Below, one piece after another: positions 21,091-28,509 of a stretch of DNA of 64,000 nucleotides. Below the pieces are notes generated by a model. The model saw nothing but the letters and a program-made list of their open reading frames with translations, ran no database searches and was not told the DNA's origin. The DNA comes from Chitinophagales bacterium (GTDB taxonomy: Bacteria > Bacteroidota > Bacteroidia > Chitinophagales > Chitinophagaceae). The position numbers and the translations under genes are program-made. Positions within the stretch are counted from its first letter, which is position 1. Each line of letters opens with the position of its first letter. The DNA lies in contig JAAFIK010000024.1 in assembly GCA_013298665.1 (NCBI GenBank), positions 1 to 64,000 of the forward strand, written 5' to 3'.

Positions 21091-21853
21091 GTTGCGTAAT
21101 CCATGAAGCGTGATAACGGATGAGTGCGGCTTCCATTTGCTTATATACCCGATCCCTCAGACTGGCTGTATCGGCTGTGGTCAGCCCGTCCACAGTTACC
21201 AGATCGAGGTAAACCGTCCGGCAGCGTCCCGGTGTCAGCGAAAGCAACTGCCGGTAATTCATTCTGTCGTAGGTATCCAGAAAAAGAATCGGCCGTATAG
21301 GGGTTTGCGTTTCGATGGCGATGCGGAATGCCCCGTCATAAAATTCCTTGAGCGGTCGTCCCGTTTCGTTAAACGTACCTTCCGGGCAGATAAAGACCGA
21401 AATGCCTTTCCGGATAAATGCCTTGAGTTCGAGCATACTTTTGCGCCGGTTATCTGCATCCTCCCGATTGACCATTACCACTGCATTGCGGTACAAAAAA
21501 CCGAAGACCGGGATTTTACTCATTTCATATTTACCCAGTATCCTGATCTGCTGGCCACGAATCGCTTTGAAGATCACCGGTATGTCAAAATAAGAAATGT
21601 GGTTGGAAACAAAGATGTATTGTTTATTTTTATCATGTGGCGATTCTTCAATATGCTGGTGCCACATCCCCCATAACACAAAGCAGGAATCTGTCCAGAA
21701 CCGGCAAAGCCAGTAAATCAGGCGGCCACCCCTGATCCGCCCCATAAAAGAGGCCAGTACCACAAAGGGCATGATGAGGAAAAGGAATGCCAGAAACAGG
21801 ATAAGGCAATATATATTATAGAGTAACAGGCCCGATTTGATCAAAAAACGCAT
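21083..21853 (-). CDS. plsC: 1-acyl-sn-glycerol-3-phosphate acyltransferase
   Basis: Membrane acyltransferase that makes phosphatidic acid from lysophosphatidic acid. The 256-residue protein begins with a long hydrophobic segment (residues 8-38) that anchors it. The catalytic NHx4D-type block appears as VSNHISYFDIPV, and the substrate-binding block as FICPEGTFNETG. FLYRNAVVMVNRED lies between them. The C-terminus overlaps the priA start by eight bases. Lysophospholipid specificity within the PlsC family is not certain. Confidence 0.88.
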   Translation of the reverse strand: MRFLIKSGLLLYNIYCLILFLAFLFLIMPFVVLASFMGRIRGGRLIYWLCRFWTDSCFVLWGMWHQHIEESPHDKNKQYIFVSNHISYFDIPVIFKAIRGQQIRILGKYEMSKIPVFGFLYRNAVVMVNREDADNRRKSMLELKAFIRKGISVFICPEGTFNETGRPLKEFYDGAFRIAIETQTPIRPILFLDTYDRMNYRQLLSLTPGRCRTVYLDLVTVDGLTTADTASLRDRVYKQMEAALIRYHASWITQHD

Positions 21854-21924
21854 ATTTTCTGTTAATTTGAGCTGAGAAAGGTGTTTTACCCCCTCTCAAA
21901 GGGTAAAAATAATCCATTCACTGC

Positions 21925-21955
21925 ACTTTTTTTAGAATTAAAACCCCTACCTTTG
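21925..21955 (+). promoter_or_regulatory. Promoter for rplU-rpmA
   Basis: TACCTTTG (21948-21955) is a full -7 match. A T-rich -33 region (CTTTTTTT, 21926-21933) sits at suitable distance. The rplU ATG is 35 bases further on, leaving a normal short leader. Confidence 0.55.
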
Positions 21956-21990
21956 CCCTCCCGAAAAATTCGGACTAAAACTGGAAAGTT

Positions 21991-22296
21991 ATGTTAGCAG
22001 TAGTAAAAATAGCGGGTCAGCAATTCAAAGTAAAAGCAGGCGACAGCCTCTATGTACCCCATCTGCCCGGTAAAACCGGCGATGCTTTGGAGTTTTCCGA
22101 AGTGCTGATGACCGACAACGATGGTACGCTTACCCTCGGCAGCGATGTAAAAGCTGTTGTGAAAGCAGAGATCGTTGCCGACCTTATTAAAGGTGATAAA
22201 GTAATCGCTTTTAAGATGAAAAGAAGGAAAGGCTTCCGTAAAAAGCATGGTCACCGTACCCACTACACGAAAATCAAAGTAACAGCAATTGCTTAA
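21991..22296 (+). CDS. rplU: 50S ribosomal protein L21
   Basis: Structural protein of the large subunit that contacts 23S rRNA. The 101-residue length is typical. It begins MLAVVKIAGQQFKVKAGD and ends with the family signature FKMKRRKGFRKKHGHRTHYTKIKV. As in most bacteria it is directly followed by rpmA (L27), 39 bases later, forming the conserved rplU-rpmA pair. Confidence 0.98.
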   Translation: MLAVVKIAGQQFKVKAGDSLYVPHLPGKTGDALEFSEVLMTDNDGTLTLGSDVKAVVKAEIVADLIKGDKVIAFKMKRRKGFRKKHGHRTHYTKIKVTAIA

Positions 22297-22335
22297 CTTT
22301 CCATTACAACAATTAACGTTTTAAAAGCATAAACA

Positions 22336-22602
22336 ATGGCACATAAAAAAGGTGAAGGTTCGGTAAAAAACGGACGCGATTCACAAAGTAAAAGATTAGG
22401 TGTTAAAATTTATGGTGGCCAGCCAGCCATTGCAGGAAACATCATTATCCGCCAGCGTGGTACAGTTTACCATCCCGGTAAAAATGTTGGTGTTGGCAGA
22501 GATTTTACCCTCTTCGCATTGAGCGATGGATTGGTAGAATTTAAAAAAGGCAGGAACAATAAAACCTATGTTTCTGTAGGTGCAGTTGAAGCTACCGCTT
22601 AA
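22336..22602 (+). CDS. rpmA: 50S ribosomal protein L27
   Basis: Large-subunit protein whose N-terminal tail reaches the peptidyl-transferase centre. The 88-residue protein starts directly with [20 protein letters not shown] after Met, so there is no cleaved N-terminal extension of the Firmicutes type. The signature [19 protein letters not shown] is intact. An A8-CCA-T9 sequence at the stop codon may act as a weak terminator. Confidence 0.98.
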   Translation: MAHKKGEGSVKNGRDSQSKRLGVKIYGGQPAIAGNIIIRQRGTVYHPGKNVGVGRDFTLFALSDGLVEFKKGRNNKTYVSVGAVEATA

Positions 22603-22618
22603 AAAAAACCATTTTTTT

Positions 22619-22649
22619 TTTGGTGTATTAAAAATTGTTACTACTTTTA
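22619..22649 (+). promoter_or_regulatory. Promoter for the histone-like gene
   Basis: TTTG (22619-22622), exactly 19 bases, then TACTTTTA (22642-22649), one base off TAnnTTTG. The spacing is the Bacteroidota optimum, and the ATG follows 35 bases later. Confidence 0.55.
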
Positions 22650-22684
22650 GTACATATTTACTAACATTTAAATTCTAAAAAAAA

Positions 22685-22906
22685 ATGGCAACTGCAAAAA
22701 AAGCTGCAAAGAAAGCTGCTCCAAAAAAAGCCGCCGCTCCAAAAAAAGCTGCTGCTGCTCCTAAAAAGGCTGCTGCTCCTAAAAAAGCTGCTGCTCCTAA
22801 AAAGGCTGCTAAGAAAGCTGCTGCTCCCAAAAAAGCTGCTGCTCCTAAAAAGGCTGCTGCTAAGAAAGCTGCTCCTAAAAAAGCTGCTAAGAAAGCTGCT
22901 AAGTAA
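22685..22906 (+). CDS. Histone H1-like Lys/Ala-rich protein
   Basis: A 73-residue protein made almost wholly of Lys, Ala and Pro in repeats of the AAPKKA and AKKA type. This resembles the C-terminal tail of histone H1 and bacterial Hc1/Hup-like nucleoid proteins. It would bind DNA through charge and should be highly disordered. The DNA itself is a degenerate repeat of GCTGCTCCTAAAAAG-type units, so its length may vary between strains by slippage. It has its own promoter and a strong terminator, suggesting steady high expression. Confidence 0.8.
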   Translation: MATAKKAAKKAAPKKAAAPKKAAAAPKKAAAPKKAAAPKKAAKKAAAPKKAAAPKKAAAKKAAPKKAAKKAAK

Positions 22907-22941
22907 TCTTCTCTTTTTGGAAAAGCAAAAAGATAAAAAAG

Positions 22942-22964
22942 CCTCCCCGACCGGGAGGTTTTTT
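22942..22964 (+). terminator. Rho-independent terminator after the histone-like gene
   Basis: CCTCCC (22942-22947) pairs with GGGAGG (22953-22958) over a five-base loop and is followed by six T. Confidence 0.9.
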
Positions 22965-23117
22965 ACTGCCCGTACCCTTTGCTAAAACACTTACTGGTCC
23001 TGCATTTCAGCTTACCCTGCGGCGCTCCGCAGACATCGTTCCTTACCCGCAAATCCCGCTTCGTAAAACAACAGTCATAATACATACTACCTGCCGGTTC
23101 TTTTGTATTTTTACAAC

Positions 23118-24803
23118 ATGGACAATTACCAGATTGCAGATGCATTTTCATTGTTGAGTAAGCTCATGGACATTCATGGCGAAAACAGTTTCAAAGCAAA
23201 ATCTTATGCTTCCGCTGCTTTCGCAATCGAAAAATTACCCATACCCCTGAGCGAAACACCCCCGGAAAAGATTGCCGGTATTAAGGGTATCGGCGACTCC
23301 GCTGCAAAAAAAATAACTGAACTTTTGGCAACCGGTACACTCGCTGTACTCAAAGAAATTATCGAAAAGACACCCCCGGGTATCATAGAAATGCTGAATA
23401 TTAAAGGCATTGGTCCAAAAAAAATTGCCACCATCTGGAAAGAGATGGAAATAGAATCCATTGGTGAATTATTATACGCCTGCAGAGAAAACCGCCTCAA
23501 ATTATACAAAGGTTTTGGGGAGAAGACGCAGCAGAATGTGATGGAGACCATTGAGTTTTATCAGAAGAGCCAGGGCAGTCATTTATTCGCCGGTGTAGCA
23601 CCACTTGTACCATTGATTCAGGCACAACTCGAAACGATATTTGACAACACGCAGGTGGCCATCACCGGTGCCTTTAAACGGCAGGTCGAGATCATTGATG
23701 AACTCGAGTTTGTTGTAGCGGTACCCCTTACCCAACTCAAAGAAAAAATCTCACAGGAACAAGGCTTTCAACTGGCTGGTGAAACGGATAATACATTAAC
23801 CATTACAGTGACTGATGGGCTGCGTATTAAGCTATACGCCTGCAATGAACAATCCTTTGAGGAATGTTGCTTTTTAACCACCGGTACAACCGCCTTTGTT
23901 GAAGCCTTTACCACGGCATACCCCACCGTCTCTTTAGCCGGTATTTCCGGTGAGACCGGCATCTTCGATGCTGCCGGTCTGCCCTTTATCCCCGCCTGCC
24001 TGCGCGAACAGGCCTCCATCATCGAAAAAGCAGGGGCAGGATTGCTGCCACCAGCCCTTATTCAACCTGAAGACATCAAAGGCATCATCCACAGTCATAG
24101 CCAATGGAGCGATGGCAGCCATACGCTTGAAGCCATGGCGTTGGGCGCCCAGTCACTGGGACTTGAATACCTCGTCATCAGCGACCACAGCAAAAGCGCC
24201 TTTTATGCGCAGGGACTCTCAGAAGAACGCATACAGGCGCAACACCTCCAGGTGGATGAGCTCAACCGCAAACTATCGCCCTTTAAAATATTCAAGAGTA
24301 TCGAGTGCGATATCCTCAACGATGGCAGCCTCGATTACACCAACAGCATCCTTTCTACCTTCGACCTCGTGATCGCATCCATACACAGCAACCTTAAAAT
24401 GACCGAAGAAAAGGCGATGATGCGGCTGCTGAATGCCATCGAGAACCCTTATACCACCATTCTTGGACATATGACAGGCCGGCTGCTCCTCAGCAGGAAA
24501 GGTTATCCCGTTGACCATGAAAAAATTATTGATGCCTGCGCCGCAAATGATGTGGTGATTGAACTGAATGCGCATCCCAGCCGCCTTGATATTGACTGGC
24601 GATGGATTGCAAAAGCACTTGATAAAAACGTACGCATCTCCATCAATCCCGATGCACATGCGGTGGAAGGTTTTCACGATACCCGCTACGGGGTGTGGGT
24701 AGCACAGAAAGCCATGGTAACGCCCGCACAAAACCTGAGCAGCTACAGCCTGTCCCAACTGGAAGCGTACCTTGCAGCAAGAAGGGCAAAGAAAAACATT
24801 TGA
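23118..24803 (+). CDS. PolX-like protein: degenerate polymerase beta domain plus PHP domain
   Basis: 561 residues with the full layout of bacterial family X polymerases. Two helix-hairpin-helix regions come first (IAGIKGIGDSAAKKI and MLNIKGIGPKKIATIW), then a nucleotidyltransferase-like region, then a C-terminal PHP domain. In the palm the usual GSxRR...GDxD block reads GAFKRQVEIIDELEFVV, so the second metal-binding Asp seems lost and polymerase activity is doubtful. The PHP metal ligands look intact: GIIHSHSQWSDG, ISDHSKS, IASIHS, GHMTGR, NAHPSR and INPDAH. It probably acts as a nuclease in base excision repair. The start is the ATG at 23118, four bases after a TATTTTTA box. Confidence 0.85.
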   Translation: MDNYQIADAFSLLSKLMDIHGENSFKAKSYASAAFAIEKLPIPLSETPPEKIAGIKGIGDSAAKKITELLATGTLAVLKEIIEKTPPGIIEMLNIKGIGPKKIATIWKEMEIESIGELLYACRENRLKLYKGFGEKTQQNVMETIEFYQKSQGSHLFAGVAPLVPLIQAQLETIFDNTQVAITGAFKRQVEIIDELEFVVAVPLTQLKEKISQEQGFQLAGETDNTLTITVTDGLRIKLYACNEQSFEECCFLTTGTTAFVEAFTTAYPTVSLAGISGETGIFDAAGLPFIPACLREQASIIEKAGAGLLPPALIQPEDIKGIIHSHSQWSDGSHTLEAMALGAQSLGLEYLVISDHSKSAFYAQGLSEERIQAQHLQVDELNRKLSPFKIFKSIECDILNDGSLDYTNSILSTFDLVIASIHSNLKMTEEKAMMRLLNAIENPYTTILGHMTGRLLLSRKGYPVDHEKIIDACAANDVVIELNAHPSRLDIDWRWIAKALDKNVRISINPDAHAVEGFHDTRYGVWVAQKAMVTPAQNLSSYSLSQLEAYLAARRAKKNI

Positions 24804-24843
24804 GTACGGGGCTGATTAATCCGGATACCTGTTTTATTAAAAA

Positions 24844-24874
24844 CCCGGCAATCAGTATGATCCGCATTGCCGGG
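24844..24874. terminator. Bidirectional terminator between convergent genes
   Basis: CCCGGCAAT (24844-24852) and ATTGCCGGG (24866-24874) are perfect arms around a 13-base loop, with A-rich sequence on the left. It sits between the PolX-like gene (+) and the small membrane protein (-) and can serve both. Confidence 0.7.
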
Positions 24875-24898
24875 TAATTCCTTATCCAATCATCAGGT

Positions 24899-25090
24899 TT
24901 ACGCATTCTTTTTCCTGAAACTCAGGATAATCAGCAACAGTCCCGCTGCAGCCATCGCTACGCGGATAACGTTACCGGTACTTTCGCCCCAGTTATCTAC
25001 CCAAAAGAGTAAACGGAATTGCATGTTCATGGCCCGCAGGATAAAAGAACCCACGCCAAAAAGGAGTAATAAAAAGCCAAAACCTCTCAT
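24899..25090 (-). CDS. Small two-helix membrane protein
   Basis: A 63-residue protein with two hydrophobic segments (MRGFGFLLLLFGVGSFIL and IRVAMAAAGLLLIILSF) joined by a short loop with Trp and Asn, and a basic end (RKKNA). This would be a hairpin in the inner membrane with both ends inside. I do not recognise a named family. It is bounded by a terminator and a decayed region, so it appears to be a single-gene unit. Confidence 0.6.
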   Translation of the reverse strand: MRGFGFLLLLFGVGSFILRAMNMQFRLLFWVDNWGESTGNVIRVAMAAAGLLLIILSFRKKNA

Positions 25091-25155
25091 AATTGTATAG
25101 TTTAGACGGTTTAAAAAAACATTTTCAAATGGGTATCCAGGCTATGCTTATACTA

Positions 25156-25401
25156 TCACATGATCATCGGGTCGCCTGTAAGCGTCAATATCCTTCCGGT
25201 AATCAGCGTGAAATTTACGACAAAATAATAAGTTCCGGCAGAAATAGCATTCCCTTTATAAGTTCCATCTCACCCGTTGCGATAGTCAAGGTTCGCAAAT
25301 ACCTTACTGCTATAATGGCCGGATACCTGCTGTTTACTATCAAAGCGAAGACTCACTGCATTGACATTTGATCCTGCGCTGAATGGTGAAATGGGTACGC
25401 C
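25156..25401 (-). pseudogene. Relic of a type IX secretion (gliding-motility type) C-terminal sorting domain
   Basis: One minus-strand frame reads SSKVFANLDYRNG, then a stop, then DGTYKGNAISAGTYYFVVNF, ending TLTGDPMIM at a stop at 25156. This follows the type B sorting-domain pattern (VF...WDG.y.G...aGtYyy). The intact gene elsewhere in this window has ERVFMTTDYRRGWDGRHKG at the same place. The in-frame stop (TGA) falls exactly on the conserved Trp codon (TGG). Upstream the frame runs into a tandem repeat and more stops. It appears to be the tail of a lost secreted protein. Confidence 0.45.
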
Positions 25402-25722
25402 TTACAAAGGAACCCGCCGGGTTGCAAAGGAAACGCTTGGGGTTATAAAGGAACGGGTACACATTATAAAGGAAATACTCCGGGTTATAAAGAAATGGGT
25501 ACACCTTACAAAGGAACCCGCCGGGTTGTAAAGGAAACGCTTTGGGTTATAAAGGAACGGGTACTCATTACAAAGAAAATGCTCCGGGTTATAAAGAAAT
25601 GGGTACACCTTACAAAGGAACCCGCCGGGTTGCAAAGGAAACGCTTGGGGTTATAAAGGAACGGGTACTCATTACAAAGAAAATGCTCCGGGTTATAAAG
25701 GAACAGGCACCCATTACAAAAA
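25391..25722. repeat. 104-bp tandem repeat, about 3.2 copies
   Basis: Copies begin at 25391, 25495 and 25599, exactly 104 bases apart, with a partial fourth from about 25703. Each unit is itself built of degenerate subunits around GGGTTATAAAGGAA. Since 104 is not a multiple of three, no single reading frame is kept across copies, so this is not a working protein repeat. Together with the sorting-domain relic it fills the 697-base gap 25091-25787, which has no intact gene. Confidence 0.85.
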
Positions 25723-25787
25723 GAAGGGAATTCCCGGTCGGTTAGTACTGCGTCTCAGGTTTGGTACCTGATACTGCTGCAGAAGGT

Positions 25788-26402
25788 TCAGGAAGGCCGC
25801 TGCACCAGATCGGTACCGCGGATTTCTTTAAGCCGGTAAACCACCTCTTCAAGCCGGTTGCGCGGGATGCCCGCCGTAAGGCTGCAGAACAATTGCATTT
25901 CCTGGCGGATCACCGTACAATTGAACTGGCGCATCACCATCATGATGTCGTTCATTTGTGTATAGTCGAACTGGATATCGTACACCAGTTCTATCTGCTT
26001 CTGCACGACCGGGGTAACCTGCAACGCAAGCGCTGATGCCGTTTTATAAGCATTGATCAGTCCCGGTACGCCCAGCAAGGTTCCCCCCCAGTAGCGCACC
26101 ACCACTACAGCTACATTGGTAAGCCCCTTACTGTCAATCTGCCCCAGAATCGGTTTCCCCGCTGTACCCGAAGGTTCGCCGTCATCACTCTGCCGGAAAC
26201 TGTTGCCATCTGTACCAAGGCGGTAGGCAAAACAATGGTGGATCGCTTTCGGGTGTTCCTTTTTCAGTTGCAGGAGGTAATGCTTAAAGCCATTTACATC
26301 CGCAATGGGCGATGCACAGGCGATAAACTTACTGCCACGGTCTTTAAACTCCGCAGTAGCCGTTGCACCAATCGTATAAAAATGTTCAGTTGATATTGTC
26401 AT
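25788..26402 (-). CDS. yigZ: YigZ/IMPACT-family protein
   Basis: A 204-residue protein of the conserved UPF0029 family, related to the eukaryotic IMPACT regulator of GCN2 signalling; its bacterial role is not settled. Visible signatures are FKDRGSKFIACASPI at the N-terminus, HCFAYRLG, SDDGEPSGTAGKPILGQI and VVVVRYWGGTLLGVPGLI. The start is the ATG at 26400-26402; the frame is open further upstream but that part reads through a TATCTTTG promoter box. The C-terminal ferredoxin-like DUF1949 region is present. Confidence 0.88.
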   Translation of the reverse strand: MTISTEHFYTIGATATAEFKDRGSKFIACASPIADVNGFKHYLLQLKKEHPKAIHHCFAYRLGTDGNSFRQSDDGEPSGTAGKPILGQIDSKGLTNVAVVVVRYWGGTLLGVPGLINAYKTASALALQVTPVVQKQIELVYDIQFDYTQMNDIMMVMRQFNCTVIRQEMQLFCSLTAGIPRNRLEEVVYRLKEIRGTDLVQRPS

Positions 26403-26441
26403 ATTTCCGCAATTGCTCCTTTGCCGCAGTGGCCGTGGCTG

Positions 26442-26449
26442 CAAAGATA
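26442..26449 (-). promoter_or_regulatory. Candidate -7 promoter element for yigZ
   Basis: The minus strand reads TATCTTTG, a perfect TAnnTTTG match 39 bases before the yigZ ATG, in the gap after the EamA gene. Confidence 0.35.
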
Positions 26450-26492
26450 GGTGCTGCTGCGGATATGCCTGTTCGTTTATACACTGCACGGC

Positions 26493-27371
26493 TCAGCCAA
26501 AGGCAATCAATGCAATGGCAGCCATGGCCAGCAATATACCCAGCCGGTTAAGGATACTGAGTTTTTCTTTAAAAAGGAAGCCCGCCGCTACTGTGCTTAC
26601 CAGTACAATACCCATATTATTGATGGGAATAATCGCCGAACTGTTGCTGCTGTATTCCTTCAGCACTTTTACCAGGAACCACATCGAAAAATAATTGGGA
26701 ATACCGATAAGCAGCCCGGCAAGTACCGCCCGCGGCTCCAATACCGCTTTGCCCCTCAGCAATTGCAGCAGCAGCACCACCAAACCCAGCAGAAAGGCCA
26801 CCGAAAAACCAATGATGATAAAGGCATTCTTATTCCCTTCGTTCAGGAAATGAAATTCCGCATACTTGATCAGGGTGTCCAGTAAACCACTGCCCAGAAA
26901 GAGCAGCGCGGGCAACAGAAGCAGGTTAAGGTTGAATTTGCCGGATCCGGACGATGCCGTTGAAGGGCGGTAACAGGTGAGCAGCACTGCTGCCAGTGCC
27001 ACAACAATACCGGCTATTTTCAGCGGCGTTGCTGCTTCATGGTACAGCCATACAGAAAACACAAACGGTATCACCAGCGACAGTTTATTGGCAACTGAAG
27101 CAACGGCAACACCCATGCGTTGTGCGGTAAACCCGATGATGTTGAACAGGATGATAAATAATACACCCATGGCCACGGCAAATCCGATCCAGTTGCTCTG
27201 CAGGTTGGCTTTTGTAAAAGGTATGGCTCCGCTCAGTACACAACCCGTGCACACACAAGCCAGGTAGTTGACAACAATAGCCTGGAAAAGGTTGACCTTA
27301 TAACGCCCGCACATCTTGAATGCAAGCGTAAGGTAGGCGCTGAAAAAAATACTACCGGCAAGAAATATCAT
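26493..27371 (-). CDS. EamA/DMT-family transporter
   Basis: A 292-residue inner membrane protein with about ten hydrophobic helices in two similar halves, the layout of the drug/metabolite transporter superfamily. The first half contains AVASVANKLSLVIPFVFSVWLY followed by LKIAGIVVALAAVLL, the typical EamA repeat end. The second half has the matching INNMGIVLVSTVAAGFLFKE and LSILNRLGILLAMAAI. The substrate cannot be told. Its ATG overlaps the ribD stop codon (ATGA), so it is translationally coupled to riboflavin synthesis; flavin-related transport is possible but unproven. Confidence 0.85.
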   Translation of the reverse strand: MIFLAGSIFFSAYLTLAFKMCGRYKVNLFQAIVVNYLACVCTGCVLSGAIPFTKANLQSNWIGFAVAMGVLFIILFNIIGFTAQRMGVAVASVANKLSLVIPFVFSVWLYHEAATPLKIAGIVVALAAVLLTCYRPSTASSGSGKFNLNLLLLPALLFLGSGLLDTLIKYAEFHFLNEGNKNAFIIIGFSVAFLLGLVVLLLQLLRGKAVLEPRAVLAGLLIGIPNYFSMWFLVKVLKEYSSNSSAIIPINNMGIVLVSTVAAGFLFKEKLSILNRLGILLAMAAIALIAFG

Positions 27372-28447
27372 GATGCAGGGAAGGTAAGAGATTGAAAAAA
27401 ATTGTATTGTGCAGTATTATAATAGTAATCGATGCTGTCCGTCTGCCAATGCTTTCGGGTATAAAGCGCTCCCCCGGTCAGCTTTGGTGCAGGTAATCCA
27501 TTGGGAATGGTCATCCTGCCATTGGTAATGATCCTGGCTTCATCCCACAAACCTTCCCGGATAAAAGCATTCAACAACTGTGCACCACCTTCTACCAGCA
27601 CGCTGATGAGCGAGGCCTCCGCCAGTTTGCGCATAACAGTTTGCAGGTATTGTGGTCCCTTTGTTACCATTACCCTGGCCGTTGTACCGGGTAATTCTTT
27701 GATGCTGTTGATCACTATGGTGGGTACTGTACCATCAAAAAGATGCAGGGTTTCAGGCAGCAGCAGGTTACTGTCTGCCACTATGCGCACAGGATTTTTC
27801 CCGGGCCAGTACCGTGTGGTCAACTGCGGGTTGTCGTTGATCGCCGTTTGCCGTCCCACAAAAATCGCTGCCTCCCTGCTTCTCCAGCCGTGTACCAGCC
27901 GGTTTGTGGCGGGGCTGCTGATGGCTACCGGCTTCCCACCTTCACCAGCCATCATCCCATCAGCCGATTGTGCCCATTTCAGCAGGATATAGGGGCGCTG
28001 CTGCTGGTGAAAAGTAAAAAAGCGCCTGTTGATTGCTTTACAATCTGCTTCCAGTACCCCCACAATCACGTCCACACCCCCAGCCCTTAATTGTGCAATC
28101 CCCTTTCCGTTTACTTTGGCAAAAGGGTCGCCACAACCGATCACCACTTTTTTTATCCCCTGCTGCAGAATAAGATCGGTGCAAGGCGGCGTTTTGCCAT
28201 AATGTGCGCAGGGCTCAAGACTTACATAGAGGGTCGATTCAGGGATCAGCCGCTTGTGTTCAGGATCTACCCCACGGATACATTCCGCCTCAGCATGTGC
28301 ACCACCATAGGGTTGTGTAAACCCCTCACCAATGATGGTTTGGTCATGCACCAGTACAGCACCTACCATCGGATTGGGTGCCGTTGTACCGGCTCCAAGC
28401 AGGGCCAATTCAAGACAGCGGTAAATATATGGCTCGTATCGCAACAT
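27368..28447 (-). CDS. ribD: Bifunctional riboflavin deaminase/reductase RibD
   Basis: Carries out the second and third steps of riboflavin synthesis. The N-terminal cytidine-deaminase-like domain has zinc ligands in GGAHAEAECI and LEPCAHYGKTPPCTDLIL; the C-terminal reductase domain has ILLKWAQSADGMMAG and LVEGGAQLLNAFI. I use the ATG at 28445-28447 (359 residues). A TTG nine bases upstream is in frame but lies inside the -7 box TACTTTTG, so it cannot be the start if that promoter is used. It is followed by the overlapping EamA gene and is divergent from prmC. Confidence 0.95.
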   Translation of the reverse strand: MLRYEPYIYRCLELALLGAGTTAPNPMVGAVLVHDQTIIGEGFTQPYGGAHAEAECIRGVDPEHKRLIPESTLYVSLEPCAHYGKTPPCTDLILQQGIKKVVIGCGDPFAKVNGKGIAQLRAGGVDVIVGVLEADCKAINRRFFTFHQQQRPYILLKWAQSADGMMAGEGGKPVAISSPATNRLVHGWRSREAAIFVGRQTAINDNPQLTTRYWPGKNPVRIVADSNLLLPETLHLFDGTVPTIVINSIKELPGTTARVMVTKGPQYLQTVMRKLAEASLISVLVEGGAQLLNAFIREGLWDEARIITNGRMTIPNGLPAPKLTGGALYTRKHWQTDSIDYYYNTAQYNFFQSLTFPAS

Positions 28448-28453
28448 AAACGG

Positions 28454-28483
28454 CAAAAGTACGTTCTAAATACTGTAATCAAA
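28454..28483 (-). promoter_or_regulatory. Promoter for ribD
   Basis: On the minus strand, TTTG (28480-28483), 18 bases, then TACTTTTG (28454-28461). Both elements match the Bacteroidota consensus. The -7 box ends six bases before the ATG, implying a very short or absent leader. Confidence 0.6.
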
Positions 28484-28497
28484 ATAACGGAAATCTG

Positions 28498-28505
28498 TAA
28501 ATTTG
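28498..28505 (+). promoter_or_regulatory. Candidate -7 element abutting the prmC start
   Basis: TAAATTTG is a perfect TAnnTTTG match only four bases before the prmC ATG at 28510. It is back to back with the ribD promoter in a 62-base divergent region. Confidence 0.4.
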
Positions 28506-28509
28506 TACA

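Noticed and set aside
25391-25722. Possible CRISPR array
   Set aside because: The units are contiguous 104-bp copies with no unique spacers and no cas genes nearby.
25542-25745. 67-codon Tyr/Lys/Gly-rich frame in the tandem repeat
   Set aside because: The repeat period of 104 shifts the frame at each copy, so no consistent protein repeat is encoded.
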